A DNA stretch of 64,000 bases. Origin: Pseudomonas fluorescens (lineage in GTDB: Bacteria > Pseudomonadota > Gammaproteobacteria > Pseudomonadales > Pseudomonadaceae). The position numbers and the translations under genes are program-made. A model generated the notes under the pieces. It was not told where the DNA came from, ran no database searches, and worked only from the letters and a program-made list of their open reading frames with translations. Positions 31,243-39,702 of this stretch are shown here, piece by piece (the stretch's first letter is position 1; each line of letters starts with the position of its first letter). The stretch covers positions 186,001 through 250,000 of the forward strand of contig NZ_CABVII010000001.1 of assembly GCF_902497995.1 (NCBI RefSeq). The letters run 5' to 3'.

Positions 31243-31250
31243 GCTTTTTT
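31203..31250 (-). promoter_or_regulatory. Programmed -1 ribosomal frameshift signal in the chelatase gene
   Basis: On the minus strand the zero frame reads AGC TGG CCA AAA AAG CCT TAG. The heptamer A-AAA-AAG (31250-31244) is in the correct phase and one codon before the stop. Five nucleotides later a perfect 10-bp stem forms, GGCATTCGCC (31238-31229) with GGCGAATGCC (31212-31203), loop 16 nt. The -1 frame continues KKALGIRPRS into the VWA domain. Confidence 0.85.
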
Positions 31251-32236
31251 GGCCAGCTCGGCACTTCTCGTCGGGCGCCGACCGGCAGTGCCTGGGCGGG
31301 CATTTCGCCCCATTGGCCCTGGCCTTCGCCTGGATTGGAATGTTGTGCAGAGGACTGCCGGGCTTGCTGCGGTGCAGGCGGCGCCTGTTCGCGCCGACGA
31401 TGACGCAAGGCGAACTCGGCCACCGCATCGATATCTTCCTCGGCAATGGCGCTCGCACCACGCCAGGCAGCGTGGGCACGGGCCGCGCGCAACCACACCA
31501 GATCGGCGCGCAAGCCATCGACACCCGCGGCAAAACAGCGCTCGGTAATCTGCGCCAGTGCCTGATCGTCGAGGGGGATGCTCGCCAGTGTGCTGCGCGC
31601 TTTCTGGCAACGCTCACGCAGTGACTGCTGCCGGTTTTCCCACTCGGTGCAGAAATTTTGGGGATCGTTGTCGAAATCCAGTCGCCGGCGAATGATCTGA
31701 CCACGTTCCGCCGGCAGTGTGTGACCGCTGAGGGCGACGTTCAAACCAAAGCGGTCGAGCAATTGCGGACGCAGTTCGCCCTCCTCCGGGTTCATGGTGC
31801 CGATCAGCACGAACTTCGCCGAATGCCGATGGGAAATGCCATCGCGTTCGATCAGGTTGGTGCCGCTGGCGGCCACGTCGAGCAACAGGTCCACCAGGTG
31901 ATCGGGTAACAGGTTGACCTCGTCGACGTAGAGCACGCCGCCGTCCGCCTTGGCCAGCACGCCAGGGGAGAATTGCGCGCGACCTTCGCTCAGCGCGGCG
32001 TCGAGATCGAGGGTGCCGACCAGGCGTTCTTCGGTAGCACCCAGGGGCAAGGTGACGAATTGACCGCTGGCGAGCAGGTCCGCCAGGCCTCTGGCCAGGG
32101 TTGATTTGGCCATGCCGCGCGGGCCTTCGATCAGCACACCGCCGATTTTCGGGTCGATGGCGGTGAGGTAGAGGGCGAGTTTCAAATCGTCGGCGCCGAC
32201 CACGGCGGAGAGGGGGAAATGGGGGGTGTCGGTCAT
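31238..32236 (-). CDS. ChlI/BchI-like AAA+ ATPase, small subunit of the cobalt chelatase
   Basis: A 332-residue AAA+ protein with Walker A EGPRGMAKST, Walker B GGVLYVDEVNLL and sensor motif LIGTMNPEEGELRPQLLDRFGL. The C-terminal linker is Pro/Gln-rich and ends at SWPKKP. With CobN upstream it fits the magnesium-chelatase-like cobaltochelatase (CobN + I + D). The ribosome should terminate here for the small subunit or slip into the -1 frame for the fused I-D medium subunit. It is separated from cobN by a REPIN (154-bp gap). Confidence 0.9.
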   Translation of the reverse strand: MTDTPHFPLSAVVGADDLKLALYLTAIDPKIGGVLIEGPRGMAKSTLARGLADLLASGQFVTLPLGATEERLVGTLDLDAALSEGRAQFSPGVLAKADGGVLYVDEVNLLPDHLVDLLLDVAASGTNLIERDGISHRHSAKFVLIGTMNPEEGELRPQLLDRFGLNVALSGHTLPAERGQIIRRRLDFDNDPQNFCTEWENRQQSLRERCQKARSTLASIPLDDQALAQITERCFAAGVDGLRADLVWLRAARAHAAWRGASAIAEEDIDAVAEFALRHRRREQAPPAPQQARQSSAQHSNPGEGQGQWGEMPAQALPVGARREVPSWPKKP

Positions 32237-32281
32237 ATCAAATCTCGGTCATGGTCGGTGATCCATCAGCAGCACCTTAAT

Positions 32282-32378
32282 CCCTGTGGGAGCGAGCTTG
32301 CTCGCGATGGCGGCGTGTCAGCCAAAATTAATATTGAATGATCCGCCGCTATCGCGAGCAAGCTCGCTCCCACAGGGT
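32282..32378. repeat. REPIN 7
   Basis: GGAGCGAGCTTGCTCGCGAT and inverse ATCGCGAGCAAGCTCGCTCC flank about 40 bp within the cobN-chlI operon. Confidence 0.9.
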
Positions 32379-32389
32379 TCTGCGGCGCA

Positions 32390-35300
32390 TCAGCTATCTT
32401 CTTCTATGTCCAGCAACAAATTTTCCAGCGCCTCGCGGTACTCACCCGGCTCTTGCCACATCCCCCGCTGCTGCGCTTCCAGCAGGCGTTCGGTCATGTC
32501 GCGCAGTGCATGAGGATTGTGCTCGCGAACAAAATCCCGGGTCGCCGGGTCCAGCAGATAAGCGTCCGCCAGCAGTGCGTACTGGTGATCGTCAATCAAC
32601 TGCGTCGTTGCGTCGAAGGCAAACAGGTTGTCGACGGTGGCAGCCAGTTCGAACGCGCCTTTATAGCCGTGGCGCTTCACGCCGTCGATCCACTTCGGGT
32701 TGGCCGCCCTGGACCGGATCACCCGGTTCAGCTCTTCCTTGAGGGTGCGGATCTTCGGCAGGTCCGGCTGACTGTGATCGCCATGGTAACTGGCCGCCGC
32801 TTCGCCGCTGAGGCTTTCCACGGCGGCGAGCATACCGCCCTGGAATTGGTAATAGTCGTTGGAATCGAGCAGGTCGTGCTCACGATTATCCTGGTTTTGC
32901 AGCACCGCTTGCACTTGACTCAAGCGCTGGGCGAACTGTTCACGGGCGGCGGTGCCTTCGTCAGAACCGCCGTAGGCGTAACCGCCCCAGTTCAGGTAAA
33001 CCTCGGCCAGGTCCTGCCGGCTTTGCCACAGTCGTCCGTCAATCGCGCCCTGCACGCCCGCACCGTAAGCACCGGGTTTGGCACCAAAAATGCGCCAACC
33101 GGCCTGGCGGCGGGCCGCCTCTTCATCGAGACCCGATTGCAGCAGCGTTTCACGCTCGGCGCGAACCTTGGCTGCCAACGGGTTGAGGTCATCCGGCTCG
33201 TCGAGGGCGGCGACCGCTTGCACGGCCGCGTCGAACAGGCGGATCAGGTTGGCAAAGGCATCGCGGAAGAAGCCGGACACGCGCAGGGTCACGTCGACCC
33301 GCGGACGGTCGAGCAAGCTCAGCGGCAGAATCTCGAAATCATCGACCCGCTGACTGCCGGTAGCCCAGACCGGGCGCACGCCCATCAGCGCCATGGCCTG
33401 GGCGATGTCGTCACCGCCGGTGCGCATGGTCGCGGTGCCCCAGACCGACAGGCCGAGCTGGCGCAGGTGATCGCCGTGATCCTGCAGGTGTCGCTCAAGA
33501 ATCAGGTTCGCCGACTGGAAACCAATGCGCCACGCGGTGGTGGTCGGCAGGTTGCGCACGTCCACCGAATAGAAGTTGCGCCCGGTGGGCAGTACGTCCA
33601 GACGCCCGCGGCTGGGTGCACCGCTGGGGCCGGCCGGGACGAAACGGCCGCTCAAGGCATCGAGAAGGCCGCGCATCTCCGCGGGGCCGCAGGCATCCAG
33701 GCGCGGCGCGACGACTTCGCGCAGGTGGTCGATGATGGCTTGTACCTCGGACCAGCCTGCCTCCTGTGGGAGTGAGCCTGCTTCCTGTGGGATTGAGCCG
33801 GCCTCCTGTGGGATTGAGCCTGCCTCCTGTGGGATTGAGCCTGCCTCCTGTGGGAGCGGGCTTGCTCGCGAAAGCGGTGTGTCAGGCAAATCAATGTCGA
33901 CTGACACTCCGCTTTCGCGAGCAAGCCCGCTCCCACAGGGTACGGGGTTGGCTGGAGGAGGGTTTGGTGGTTCGACCTCAGCACCCACAGCCTGCGAGAT
34001 CAGTTGAGCGGCGAACAGTTCCAGGCGTTCGCGGGTATCGCCGACCGTGCGCCAGGCATCATCGCTCAGCGCTTGCAATTGATCCGGACGTGGCCCGGCC
34101 CAAGGCTCGGCCAGCGCACAATCCAGCGGATCGAAACCCAGCTCGAAGGCCTTGGCCAACGCTCGCAGCAAACTCGATTGCGCCCCTCGCCCGTCGCCAC
34201 GGGGAATCCGCAGCAGGGCCAGCAGGGTGTCAATGCGCAAACGCCCGGTCGGCGACTCGCCAAACACATGCAGGCCATCGCGGATCTGTGACTCTTTCAA
34301 GTCGCACAAGTAGGTGTCCAGACGTGGCAGCCAGATCGCCGCGTCGGCATCGCTGTCGAGTTTTTCATCCAGCTGCAGTTCGCGGTCGATATGGGTGTCG
34401 CGCACCAGTTGCAGGATGTCGCGCTGCAATTCCCGGGCGCGGCGCGGATCGAGCAATTGCGCTTCGTAATATTCGTCGGCCAGCGACTCGAGGTTGCGCA
34501 GCGGCCCGTACGTTTCGGCGCGGGTCAGCGGCGGCATCAGGTGATCGATGATCACCGCCTGAGTACGGCGTTTGGCCTGGGCGCCCTCGCCCGGGTCGTT
34601 GACGATAAACGGATAAATGTTCGGCAGCGGCCCGAGCAGTGCATCCGGCCAGCAATTTTCCGACAGACCGACGCCCTTGCCCGGCAGCCATTCCAGGTTG
34701 CCGTGCTTGCCGACATGAATCACGCCGTGGGCGCCGTAGGTGTTGCGCAGCCAGAAATAGAACGCCAGATAGCCGTGCGGGGGTACCAGGTCCGGGTCAT
34801 GGTAGACCGCGCTCGGATCGACCTGATAACCCCGGGCCGGCTGGATGCCGACAAAGGTCAGGCCCAAACGCAGCCCGGCAATCATCATCCGTCCGCCACG
34901 GCACATCGGATCGTTTTCGGGGCTGCCCCAGCGTTCCAGCACGGCCCGGCGGTTGTCTTCGGGTAACGCGTTGAACATCAGCCAATAGTCGTCCAGCGCC
35001 AGGCTCTGCTGGCACGGACGCTGGTCGAGGCTGTCGAGATCGTTGCTGACGCCGCCGAGCAATTGCTGGATCAACCCGGTGCCGCTGTCGGGCAATCGGG
35101 ACGGTAGCGGATAACCTTCTTTATGCAGCGCCCGCAGGATGTTCAGCGCGGCGGCGGGTGTGTCGAGGCCGACACCGTTGCCGATACGCCCGTCACGGGT
35201 CGGGTAGTTGGCGAGGATCAGGGCGATGCGTTTCTCAGCATTCGGCACCCGCGCCAGATCAATCCAGCGCCGGGCCAGTTCGGCGACGAAATCCATGCGT

Positions 35301-36361
35301 TCTGGAGCAGGTCGATAGCAGACCACATCGGACTGACTGCGCTCACTGTGCCAGGCCAGGTCCTTGAAACTGATCGGCCGGCTGATGATTCGCCCGTCCA
35401 GTTCCGGCAGTGCGATGTGCATCGCCAGGTCCCGCGGACCGAGGCCCTGCTCGCTGGCGCGCCAACCGGGTTGGTTGTCCTGGGCACAGATCGCCTGGAT
35501 CACCACGATGTTGCGGCGAAACGGTCGCAGATGCGGCGCTTCGGGGCTGGACTGGGCGAAACCGGTGGTATTGAGAATCACGCTGGCGCCCACTTCATCC
35601 AGCCAGTCCTCGACCACTGCCAGGCAACCGGGTTCTTTCAAACTGGCCACGGCAATCGGCAGCGGGTTGAGCCCCGCCGCCTGCAAACGCTGACAGAAAA
35701 CATCGATGAAAGCGGTGTTCGCCGCCTGCAGATGCGAGCGGTAAAACAACACGGCCGCTACCGGTTGATCGATCTGCCAGTCGGCTTGCCAATCCTGCAG
35801 TGCGGCGGGGCTTTTTTGCGGATGATGAATCGCCGTGCGCGGCAAGGTTTGCGGCTCGGCCCACCCGTAGTCACGACCCAGCCATCGACTGGCGAGACAG
35901 CGAAACAGGTCGAGTGCATTGGCCATTCCACCTTGACGCAGGTAATGCCAGAGTCGGTCGCGGTCTTGCGCAATCACAGTGCTCAGGTCGCTGAGTTCCG
36001 GGTCCGGACGATCATCGCCCGGCACCAGAATCAGCTGCACACCGCGCCCGGACAACTCCACCAGCCGCTCGACGCCGTAGCGCCAATAGGCGATACCGCC
36101 GTGCAACGAAATCAAAATGACCTTGGCGTGACGCAACACTTCGTCGACATACAGGTCGACCGAGGCGTGATTCTGCACCTGCATCGGGTTGGCCAGGCGC
36201 ACGCTCGGGTAATCGTCGGGCAACTGCTGCGCCGCTTCGGCGAGCAGCGCCAGGCTGGAGTCGCCGCTGCACAGGATCACCAGCTCGGCGGGGGTCTGTC
36301 CAAGGTCGGCGATATTGTCATCCGACACGAAACCGCCGGGCTGGGTCCTGAGCAGGTGCAT
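32390..36361 (-). CDS. cobN: Cobaltochelatase subunit CobN, with in-frame REPIN/minisatellite insertion
   Basis: Inserts cobalt into hydrogenobyrinate a,c-diamide in the aerobic cobalamin pathway. At 1323 residues it is slightly longer than usual. CobN/BchH features include HGGIAYWRYGVERL, RIGNGVGLDTPAAALNIL, GVIHVGKHGNLEWLPGKGVGLS, NLYPF-like PNIYPFIVNDPGEGAQAKRR and RGDGRGAQ-type sequence. The C-terminal half has GRNFYSVDVRNLPT and WGTATMRTGGDDIAQA. Residues about 806-868 are foreign: a translated REPIN followed by QEAGSIP heptapeptide repeats. They sit in a linker, with the frame kept open. ATG 36361 is 3 nt after the cobW stop. Confidence 0.93.
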   Translation of the reverse strand: MHLLRTQPGGFVSDDNIADLGQTPAELVILCSGDSSLALLAEAAQQLPDDYPSVRLANPMQVQNHASVDLYVDEVLRHAKVILISLHGGIAYWRYGVERLVELSGRGVQLILVPGDDRPDPELSDLSTVIAQDRDRLWHYLRQGGMANALDLFRCLASRWLGRDYGWAEPQTLPRTAIHHPQKSPAALQDWQADWQIDQPVAAVLFYRSHLQAANTAFIDVFCQRLQAAGLNPLPIAVASLKEPGCLAVVEDWLDEVGASVILNTTGFAQSSPEAPHLRPFRRNIVVIQAICAQDNQPGWRASEQGLGPRDLAMHIALPELDGRIISRPISFKDLAWHSERSQSDVVCYRPAPERMDFVAELARRWIDLARVPNAEKRIALILANYPTRDGRIGNGVGLDTPAAALNILRALHKEGYPLPSRLPDSGTGLIQQLLGGVSNDLDSLDQRPCQQSLALDDYWLMFNALPEDNRRAVLERWGSPENDPMCRGGRMMIAGLRLGLTFVGIQPARGYQVDPSAVYHDPDLVPPHGYLAFYFWLRNTYGAHGVIHVGKHGNLEWLPGKGVGLSENCWPDALLGPLPNIYPFIVNDPGEGAQAKRRTQAVIIDHLMPPLTRAETYGPLRNLESLADEYYEAQLLDPRRARELQRDILQLVRDTHIDRELQLDEKLDSDADAAIWLPRLDTYLCDLKESQIRDGLHVFGESPTGRLRIDTLLALLRIPRGDGRGAQSSLLRALAKAFELGFDPLDCALAEPWAGPRPDQLQALSDDAWRTVGDTRERLELFAAQLISQAVGAEVEPPNPPPANPVPCGSGLARESGVSVDIDLPDTPLSRASPLPQEAGSIPQEAGSIPQEAGSIPQEAGSLPQEAGWSEVQAIIDHLREVVAPRLDACGPAEMRGLLDALSGRFVPAGPSGAPSRGRLDVLPTGRNFYSVDVRNLPTTTAWRIGFQSANLILERHLQDHGDHLRQLGLSVWGTATMRTGGDDIAQAMALMGVRPVWATGSQRVDDFEILPLSLLDRPRVDVTLRVSGFFRDAFANLIRLFDAAVQAVAALDEPDDLNPLAAKVRAERETLLQSGLDEEAARRQAGWRIFGAKPGAYGAGVQGAIDGRLWQSRQDLAEVYLNWGGYAYGGSDEGTAAREQFAQRLSQVQAVLQNQDNREHDLLDSNDYYQFQGGMLAAVESLSGEAAASYHGDHSQPDLPKIRTLKEELNRVIRSRAANPKWIDGVKRHGYKGAFELAATVDNLFAFDATTQLIDDHQYALLADAYLLDPATRDFVREHNPHALRDMTERLLEAQQRGMWQEPGEYREALENLLLDIEEDS
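33756..33940. repeat. REPIN 8 joined to a 21-bp minisatellite, inside cobN
   Basis: Five tandem 21-bp units (CCTGCCTCCTGTGGGATTGA plus G, with small variations) occupy about 33756-33860. The last unit merges into the left REP arm at 33846. The inverted arm ends at 33940. The unit is a multiple of three, so copy number changes keep the cobN frame. The minisatellite unit itself looks like a truncated REP arm (CCTGTGGGAG start). Confidence 0.93.
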
Positions 36362-36364
36362 GGC

Positions 36365-37426
36365 TTAAACGCTGAGCGCGGCGCGCAATTGCGCTTCGAG
36401 CAGCGCGGCATCCAGTGCCTGGCCAATCAACACCAGGCGCGTGGTGCGCGTTTCATCGGCACTCCACTGACGGTCGAAATGCTTGTCGAAGCGCGTGCCC
36501 ACGCCCTGGATCAGCAGGCGCATCGGCTTGTTCGGGATCGCGGCGAAACCTTTGACGCGCAGGATGCCGTGCTGGACCACCAGTTGGGTCAAGGCATCCA
36601 GCAGCAGGCTTTCGTCAGCTTGCGGCAGTTCGATGGAGATCGAATCGAAGGCGTCGTGGTCGTGGTCGTCCTCGCCTTCATGATGATGGTCGTGGTGGCT
36701 GTGACGGCTGTCGATATGCTCTTCGGAACCGGCGCCGAGGCCGATCAGTACGTCCAGTGGCAGACGACCGCTGCTGGCTTCGATGACTTTCACCGCTGGC
36801 GGCAGTTCTTCGGCGACTTCCAGGCGCACCCGGGCCAGGTCTTCAGGGCTGATCAGGTCGGCCTTGTTGAGGATCACCAGGTCGGCGCTGGCCAGTTGGT
36901 CGGCGAACAGTTCGTGCAGCGGCGATTCGTGGTCCAGGTTCGGGTCGAGTTTGCGCTGGGCGTCGACCTGGTCCGGGAAGGCGGCGAAGGTGCCGGCGGC
37001 GACGGCCGGGCTGTCGACCACGGTGATCACCGCATCGACGGTGCAGGCGCTGCGGATTTCCGGCCACTGGAAGGCTTGCACCAACGGTTTGGGCAGGGCC
37101 AGGCCCGAGGTTTCGATCAGGATGTGATCGAGGTCGCCACGACGGGCCACCAGTTCGCGCATCACCGGGAAGAATTCTTCCTGGACGGTGCAGCACAGGC
37201 AGCCATTGGCCAGTTCGTAGACGCGGCCATTGGCTTCTTCCTCCGTACAGCCGATGGAGCACTGCTTGAGGATTTCACCGTCGATGCCCAGCTCGCCAAA
37301 CTCGTTGACGATCACCGCGATGCGACGGCCCTGGGCGTTGTCGAGCATGTGCCGCAGCAAGGTGGTCTTGCCCGAGCCGAGGAAGCCGGTAACGATGGTG
37401 ACGGGGAGTTTGGCCAGTGTTTTCAT
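36365..37426 (-). CDS. cobW: CobW-type GTPase, cobalamin biosynthesis/cobalt chaperone
   Basis: A 353-residue G3E P-loop GTPase. Walker A is GFLGSGKTTLL, the metal motif is GCLCC (NGCLCCTVQEEFF), the G4 motif is LNKADL and ETSGLALPKP is present. A histidine-rich metal-binding stretch, HSHHDHHHEGEDDHDHD, lies in the middle (about 228-244), and the CobW C-terminal domain follows. It probably delivers cobalt to CobN. I chose ATG 37426 (MKTLAKLPVTIVTGF). First gene under the cobalamin riboswitch; it continues with a 3-nt gap into cobN. Confidence 0.94.
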   Translation of the reverse strand: MKTLAKLPVTIVTGFLGSGKTTLLRHMLDNAQGRRIAVIVNEFGELGIDGEILKQCSIGCTEEEANGRVYELANGCLCCTVQEEFFPVMRELVARRGDLDHILIETSGLALPKPLVQAFQWPEIRSACTVDAVITVVDSPAVAAGTFAAFPDQVDAQRKLDPNLDHESPLHELFADQLASADLVILNKADLISPEDLARVRLEVAEELPPAVKVIEASSGRLPLDVLIGLGAGSEEHIDSRHSHHDHHHEGEDDHDHDAFDSISIELPQADESLLLDALTQLVVQHGILRVKGFAAIPNKPMRLLIQGVGTRFDKHFDRQWSADETRTTRLVLIGQALDAALLEAQLRAALSV

Positions 37427-37534
37427 CGGATGCCCTTTGGCAAGGTGGCGGGCATACGGGACGACAACCGGCAACGCGGACGCGCGTGCCTGAAGAGTTC
37501 GCCACCGGATCACCCCGCCCGGTTGAAAGTGAGA

Positions 37535-37745
37535 ATCTGTGTCGAGGCAGGTCTCCTGGCTGACGGTGTGCCAGTCGTTGGACTGGCGTTCGCTGCGCCT
37601 TCCCGCGAACCCGTTGCACAGGGTTTGCAGTGGCGTGGCAGCGAAACATCACCGTTCACAGTTGCGGGGGCAGCCGCGGCATCGACCGCGTTCCCTTCTT
37701 AGCTTCGGCAGACGCCGAAGAACCTCGAATGCGCAAGGCTACGCA
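37535..37745 (-). promoter_or_regulatory. Cobalamin (AdoCbl) riboswitch upstream of cobW-cobN-chl
   Basis: On the minus strand the B12 box AGCCAGGAGACCTGCC (near 37553-37538), the core GGCTGCCCCCGCAACTGTGA and the segment GCCACTG are all present in the right order, 110-300 bp before cobW. B12 binding should reduce expression of the chelatase operon. Confidence 0.92.
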
Positions 37746-37798
37746 TGGTGTGGGGGCGGGTCAATGTCCGCGCAGATATCTGTGAGACAGACAGGACG

Positions 37799-37881
37799 CC
37801 TTCGCGGGCAAGTCGGATCGCCGCACCGCTCGCTCCTACAAGAGCACCGCGATCCTGTAGGAGCGAGGCTTGCCCGCGAAG
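37799..37881. repeat. REPIN 9 (one enlarged arm)
   Basis: Left arm TTCGCGGGCAAGTCGGATCG, then CCGCACCGCTCGCTCC, contains the same 14-15 bp insertion as REPIN 3. The right arm is the standard GGAGCGAGGCTTGCCCGCGA. It lies between the two riboswitch leaders. Confidence 0.85.
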
Positions 37882-37950
37882 AATTCACCGCGATCCCGAG
37901 CCCCCCTGCCAATTGACGCCCAACCCCCACCCATGCTCTCCTACACGCCT

Positions 37951-38155
37951 TGTTACGGGTGCCCTTCACAGGGTGAAACGGGAAACCGGTGAATCATGTG
38001 CTTTACTCAAAGCCATGTCAGTCCGGTGCTGCCCCCGCAACGGTAAGCGAGCGAAGCGTCAGATCCACTGTGCCAGCAGTTCGGCATGGGAAGGTGATGC
38101 TTGCAGGTCACGGCGAAAGCCAAAGCCCCTCGTGAGCCCGGAGACCGGCCCGCAA
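37951..38155 (+). promoter_or_regulatory. Cobalamin riboswitch upstream of cbtB-cbtA-cobE
   Basis: TGTTACGGGTGCCCTTCACA begins the P1 side, GGTGCTGCCCCCGCAACGGT is the core, and GAGCCCGGAGACCGGCCCGC is the B12 box at about 38134-38153. It lies 130 bp before cbtB on the plus strand, back to back with the cobW riboswitch. Between it and cbtB is GC-rich leader sequence that could form the expression platform. Confidence 0.9.
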
Positions 38156-38287
38156 CACAAAGTGACCATTGTGATCACTGAATAACAAACCCGCGGTGGG
38201 CGGGCGCTGTTCGAGCCTCTGCGCGCCTGATGCGCAGGGATCTTCCATGCGCTCTATTCACCCGCTGACAGACCAGAGGGAAGCGCC

Positions 38288-38491
38288 ATGTCGATCATCA
38301 GCAGCACCGGCAGCAATACAGACAAGAGCACCGCCAGCAGCACCACGACCCTGACCCAACGCCTGACCGCCGCCGCGTGTGCGTCGATCCTTGGCGCAAG
38401 CCTGGTGTATTTCGCCGGCTTCTCGCACATCGAAGCGGTGCACAATGCCGCGCACGATACCCGTCACAGCTCCGCGTTCCCGTGCCATTGA
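38288..38491 (+). CDS. cbtB: CbtB, small subunit of cobalt transporter
   Basis: A 67-residue protein with one transmembrane segment (LTAAACASILGASLVYFAGF) and the C-terminal cobalt-binding signature HNAAHDTRHSSAFPCH. Its position directly under a cobalamin riboswitch and before cbtA is the standard CbtAB arrangement for B12-controlled cobalt uptake. Confidence 0.92.
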   Translation: MSIISSTGSNTDKSTASSTTTLTQRLTAAACASILGASLVYFAGFSHIEAVHNAAHDTRHSSAFPCH

Positions 38492-38502
38492 GACCTGTCG
38501 AC

Positions 38503-39210
38503 ATGATCAAGCGTATCGCGCAAACCGCAGGCTTCACCGGGCTGCTGGCCGCCCTGCTGCTGACCCTGCTGCAAAGTTTCTGGGTTTCGCCGCTGATTCT
38601 GCAGGCCGAGACCTACGAAAAATCCGAGCCGGCGACTGTTGAAGTTCATGAGCACGCCGCGGGCGCTGTCGCCGCTCACACCCATGATGCGCAAGCGTGG
38701 GAGCCGGAAGACGGCTGGCAGCGCGTGCTGTCGACCACCGGCGGCAACCTGGTGGTAGCGGTCGGTTTCGCCCTGATGCTCGCCGGTCTCTATACCTTGC
38801 GCGCCCCGACCAAAACCTCTCAAGGCCTGCTCTGGGGCCTGGCCGGCTATGCGACCTTCGTGCTCGCGCCGACCCTCGGCCTGCCGCCTGAACTGCCTGG
38901 GACTGCCGCGGCCGATCTGGCGCAACGGCAGATCTGGTGGATCGGCACCGCTGCCTCCACCGCGACCGGCATCGCCCTGATCGTGTTCAGCCGTCACTGG
39001 CTGATGAAGATCCTCGGTGTCGCGATCCTTGCCGTTCCGCACGTGATTGGCGCGCCACAACCGGAAGTGCATTCGATGCTCGCTCCGCAAGCCCTCGAAT
39101 CGCAGTTCAAAATCGCTTCGCAGCTGACCAACGTCGCGTTCTGGCTGGCCCTGGGCCTGATCAGCGCCTGGTTGTTCCGCCGCAAAAGCGATGGCCAATA
39201 CGACGCATGA
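38503..39210 (+). CDS. cbtA: CbtA, cobalt transporter membrane subunit
   Basis: A 235-residue membrane protein with five to six helices and a histidine-containing periplasmic loop after helix 1 (VHEHAAGAVAAHTHD). The second half has PTLGLPPELPGTAAADLAQR, characteristic of CbtA. I chose ATG 38503. Its stop codon overlaps the cobE start (ATGA). Confidence 0.92.
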   Translation: MIKRIAQTAGFTGLLAALLLTLLQSFWVSPLILQAETYEKSEPATVEVHEHAAGAVAAHTHDAQAWEPEDGWQRVLSTTGGNLVVAVGFALMLAGLYTLRAPTKTSQGLLWGLAGYATFVLAPTLGLPPELPGTAAADLAQRQIWWIGTAASTATGIALIVFSRHWLMKILGVAILAVPHVIGAPQPEVHSMLAPQALESQFKIASQLTNVAFWLALGLISAWLFRRKSDGQYDA

Positions 39211-39620
39211 CGGATATCAGCACCGTGCCGACCCTGGTGGTCGGCCTGGGCTGCCAGCGCGGCTGCCCCGTCAGCACGTTGCGGGCATTGCTCGACCAGG
39301 CGTTACAGGCTCATCGAATCGAACTGCGCGAGATCAAGGCCCTGGCCAGCATCGACCTGAAACGCGAAGAACCTGGCCTCATCGAACTGGCCGCACAGCT
39401 TGCGCTGCCGCTGATGTATTTCAGCAGCGAACAATTGGCCGGTTATCAGCCGCAACTCAGCCACCGCTCGGACATCGCATTCGAACGCACCGGCTGTTAC
39501 GGTGTCGCGGAAAGTGCCGCCCTGGCCCTTGCCGAACAACTGGCCCAGGCGCCGGCAAAACTGCTGATTTCGCGACAGAAATATGCCCAGGCCACTCTCG
39601 CATTGGCTGGCGCTGCATAA
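39207..39620 (+). CDS. cobE: CobE / CbiG C-terminal-domain cobalamin biosynthesis protein
   Basis: A 137-residue stand-alone CbiG_C domain: VVGLGCQRGCPVSTLRALL, then LASIDLKREEPGLIELA and GCYGVAESAAL. In anaerobic pathways this domain opens the lactone ring; in aerobic Pseudomonas its role as CobE is less clear. Translation is coupled to cbtA by a 4-bp overlap. Confidence 0.9.
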   Translation: MTDISTVPTLVVGLGCQRGCPVSTLRALLDQALQAHRIELREIKALASIDLKREEPGLIELAAQLALPLMYFSSEQLAGYQPQLSHRSDIAFERTGCYGVAESAALALAEQLAQAPAKLLISRQKYAQATLALAGAA

Positions 39621-39702
39621 AATCCCCGATAATCCCCCCTTTCGATCATGAGCAATCTTCATCTGAAGCCTTGCCCAGGCCCTTTTTTCACAGGAATCGA
39701 CG

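Noticed and set aside
30573..31610. 345-residue VWA protein starting upstream at 31610
   Set aside because: The part above 31243 is an out-of-frame reading of the ChlI ATPase; homology to VWA begins only after the slippery site.
32453..33775. 440-codon frame antisense to cobN, and 35123-37702 antisense to cobN/cobW
   Set aside because: No recognisable domain; overlaps genes fixed by motif and operon context.
33756..33860. Tandem 21-bp repeats as a CRISPR array
   Set aside because: Units are contiguous with no unique spacers and lie in the cobN frame; it is a minisatellite.
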